Below, piece by piece: positions 33,233 through 33,813 of a DNA stretch of 33,813 nucleotides. The DNA is from Lachnospiraceae bacterium. Its GTDB lineage: Bacteria > Bacillota > Clostridia > Lachnospirales > Lachnospiraceae. Within the stretch, counting starts at the first letter, position 1. Each line of letters begins with the position of its first letter. The DNA lies in contig JAAVXK010000034.1 of the NCBI GenBank assembly GCA_022790615.1, positions 1 through 33,813 on the forward strand. The letters are read 5' to 3'. The translations under genes and the position numbers were made by a program. Under the pieces are notes generated by a model. It worked only from the letters and a program-made list of their open reading frames with translations. It was not told the DNA's origin and searched no databases.

Positions 33233-33504
33233 TGTATATGTGTGTATTCCACAAATATACACATATATAAAAGCATAAAATATGAATTTACACATGTATT
33301 TTTGTAGAATACGCATGTATTATTCCGGAATCTTTATGTAAATATGAATTTATTCTTGTTTATTTACGGATACAGCCATATATTACGACAGTAATATATG
33401 GGCAAGATACGCATTTGTACCCACAAATGCATACTTGTTAGTGGTCGCAGCCCCCTAAACAATGTCGTCAATTTAAGCCGACATTACCCCATTATACCAA
33501 CAAG
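33233..33504. repeat. Hairpin cluster in a gene-free AT-rich stretch
   Basis: The 33074-33596 interval has no convincing gene. It contains four foldable elements: (a) 33233-33247 with 33255-33269, 15 bp with two G-U pairs, 7-nt loop; (b) CCATATATTAC with GTAATATATGG, 33376-33386 and 33391-33401, 11 bp perfect, 4-nt loop; (c) GCATTTGT with ACAAATGC, 33411-33418 and 33423-33430, 8 bp perfect, 4-nt loop; (d) outer CTTGTT/AACAAG (33434-33439 with 33499-33504) enclosing AATGTCG/CGACATT (33461-33467 with 33479-33485). A further small dyad AATAC-GCAT-GTATT lies at 33308-33321. The last elements may be the left end of the insertion sequence that follows. Confidence 0.55.
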
Positions 33505-33596
33505 AAATAATTCAAAAAATTTAATAAAACACTTGACAAGTACGTCCAAAAATGTTGCCGCGCAATTGATTATAAACTTTGATTGCGAGGCAGAAA

Positions 33597-33813
33597 ATGA
33601 TTAAAAAAATAGTATTTGTAAGTTAATTAAAAATGTTAAAACTCTTATCACTTCTGATGAATTCAGAACAAAACATTGCTTGGAAAATAATGCTTTCACG
33701 AGAAACAGAAAATTATCATTTCAGGATATCATTTCCTTTATATTAGGGCTGCCACGCAAGTCGCTGCCGACAGAATTGGATTTGTTTTTTGAAGAAAAAG
33801 ATTTTTCTGTTTC
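33597..33813 (+). pseudogene. IS4-like transposase, N-terminal part, out of frame at an A7 run; continues past the window
   Basis: From 33608 to the right edge one frame reads NSICKLIKNVKTLITSDEF, then FTRNRKLSFQDIISFILGL and RKSLPTELDLFF, the typical N-terminal region of IS4-type DDE transposases of Clostridia and Bacteroides. That frame has no ATG; it is closed upstream by a TAA at 33602-33604. The only ATG with a ribosome binding site (ATG at 33597, GCGAGG about seven bases before it) is in another frame and stops after nine codons. The two frames meet at seven A residues, 33603-33609. One extra A, or a -1 slip there, yields MIKKNSICKLI. The catalytic DDE part lies outside the window, so the state of the whole gene cannot be judged. 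Confidence 0.7.

Noticed and set aside
33398-33604. 68-codon + strand ORF before the transposase
   Set aside because: It runs through the hairpin cluster and insertion-sequence leader, has no ribosome binding site and no recognisable product.

Overview
The window reads as chromosome of an endospore-forming, low-to-moderate-GC Clostridia, most likely of the Lachnospiraceae type. Evidence: an alpha/beta-type small acid-soluble spore protein, the Firmicutes gene order yqhY-nusB-xseA-xseB-ispA-dxs-tlyA-nadK-argR, a second Firmicutes block yloU-fakA(yloV)-recG, strong AGGAGG ribosome binding sites with some TTG starts, and large secreted BIG2, CotH and leucine-rich-repeat proteins. No tRNA, rRNA or CRISPR array was seen.

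Layout. (1) 1-5023: a spore-protein gene on the + strand converges on recG across a shared terminator. Behind recG, on the - strand, lie fakA (with two unusual charged linkers) and the Asp23-family yloU. (2) 5246-12177, all - strand: a sodium:solute symporter and a TetR regulator are coupled, then a palindromic promoter region precedes a heptad-repeat lipoprotein gene and an MMPL/RND transporter gene that are almost fused (2-nt gap). This looks like a TetR-controlled envelope export module. (3) 12282-18963, - strand: a secreted CotH-kinase-type protein with a leucine-rich C-terminus is followed by a 1,294-residue protein made largely of BIG2 immunoglobulin-like repeats, probably one surface or exoprotein transcript. 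(4) 19154-27469, - strand: yebC, then the compact operon argR/nadK/tlyA/dxs/ispA/xseB/xseA/nusB with several overlapping genes, and yqhY. It combines arginine control, NADP supply, rRNA methylation, isoprenoid precursor synthesis (dxs, ispA), exonuclease VII (both subunits) and antitermination. A 253-bp gap before nusB has its own promoter candidate and a foldable leader.

(5) 27733-31418, + strand: a translationally coupled pair of ABC half-transporters in AT-richer DNA with different codon use, ended by a strong terminator. Nothing adjacent reveals its substrate. (6) 31487-33813: a decayed accessory tail. It holds three copies of a 9-bp iteron at exact 11-bp spacing, a leucine-rich-repeat/surface-repeat gene cut by one in-frame TGA, a small helix-turn-helix gene broken by a one-base frameshift in an A5 run and missing from simple ORF calling, a roughly 270-bp cluster of hairpins, and at the right edge the start of an IS4-like transposase, itself out of frame at an A7 run.

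The most unusual parts are this tail and the lipoprotein-plus-MMPL module. The core operons are ordinary apart from the FakA linkers and the nusB leader. All functional statements come from motif recognition by eye and known gene order; no database search was run.
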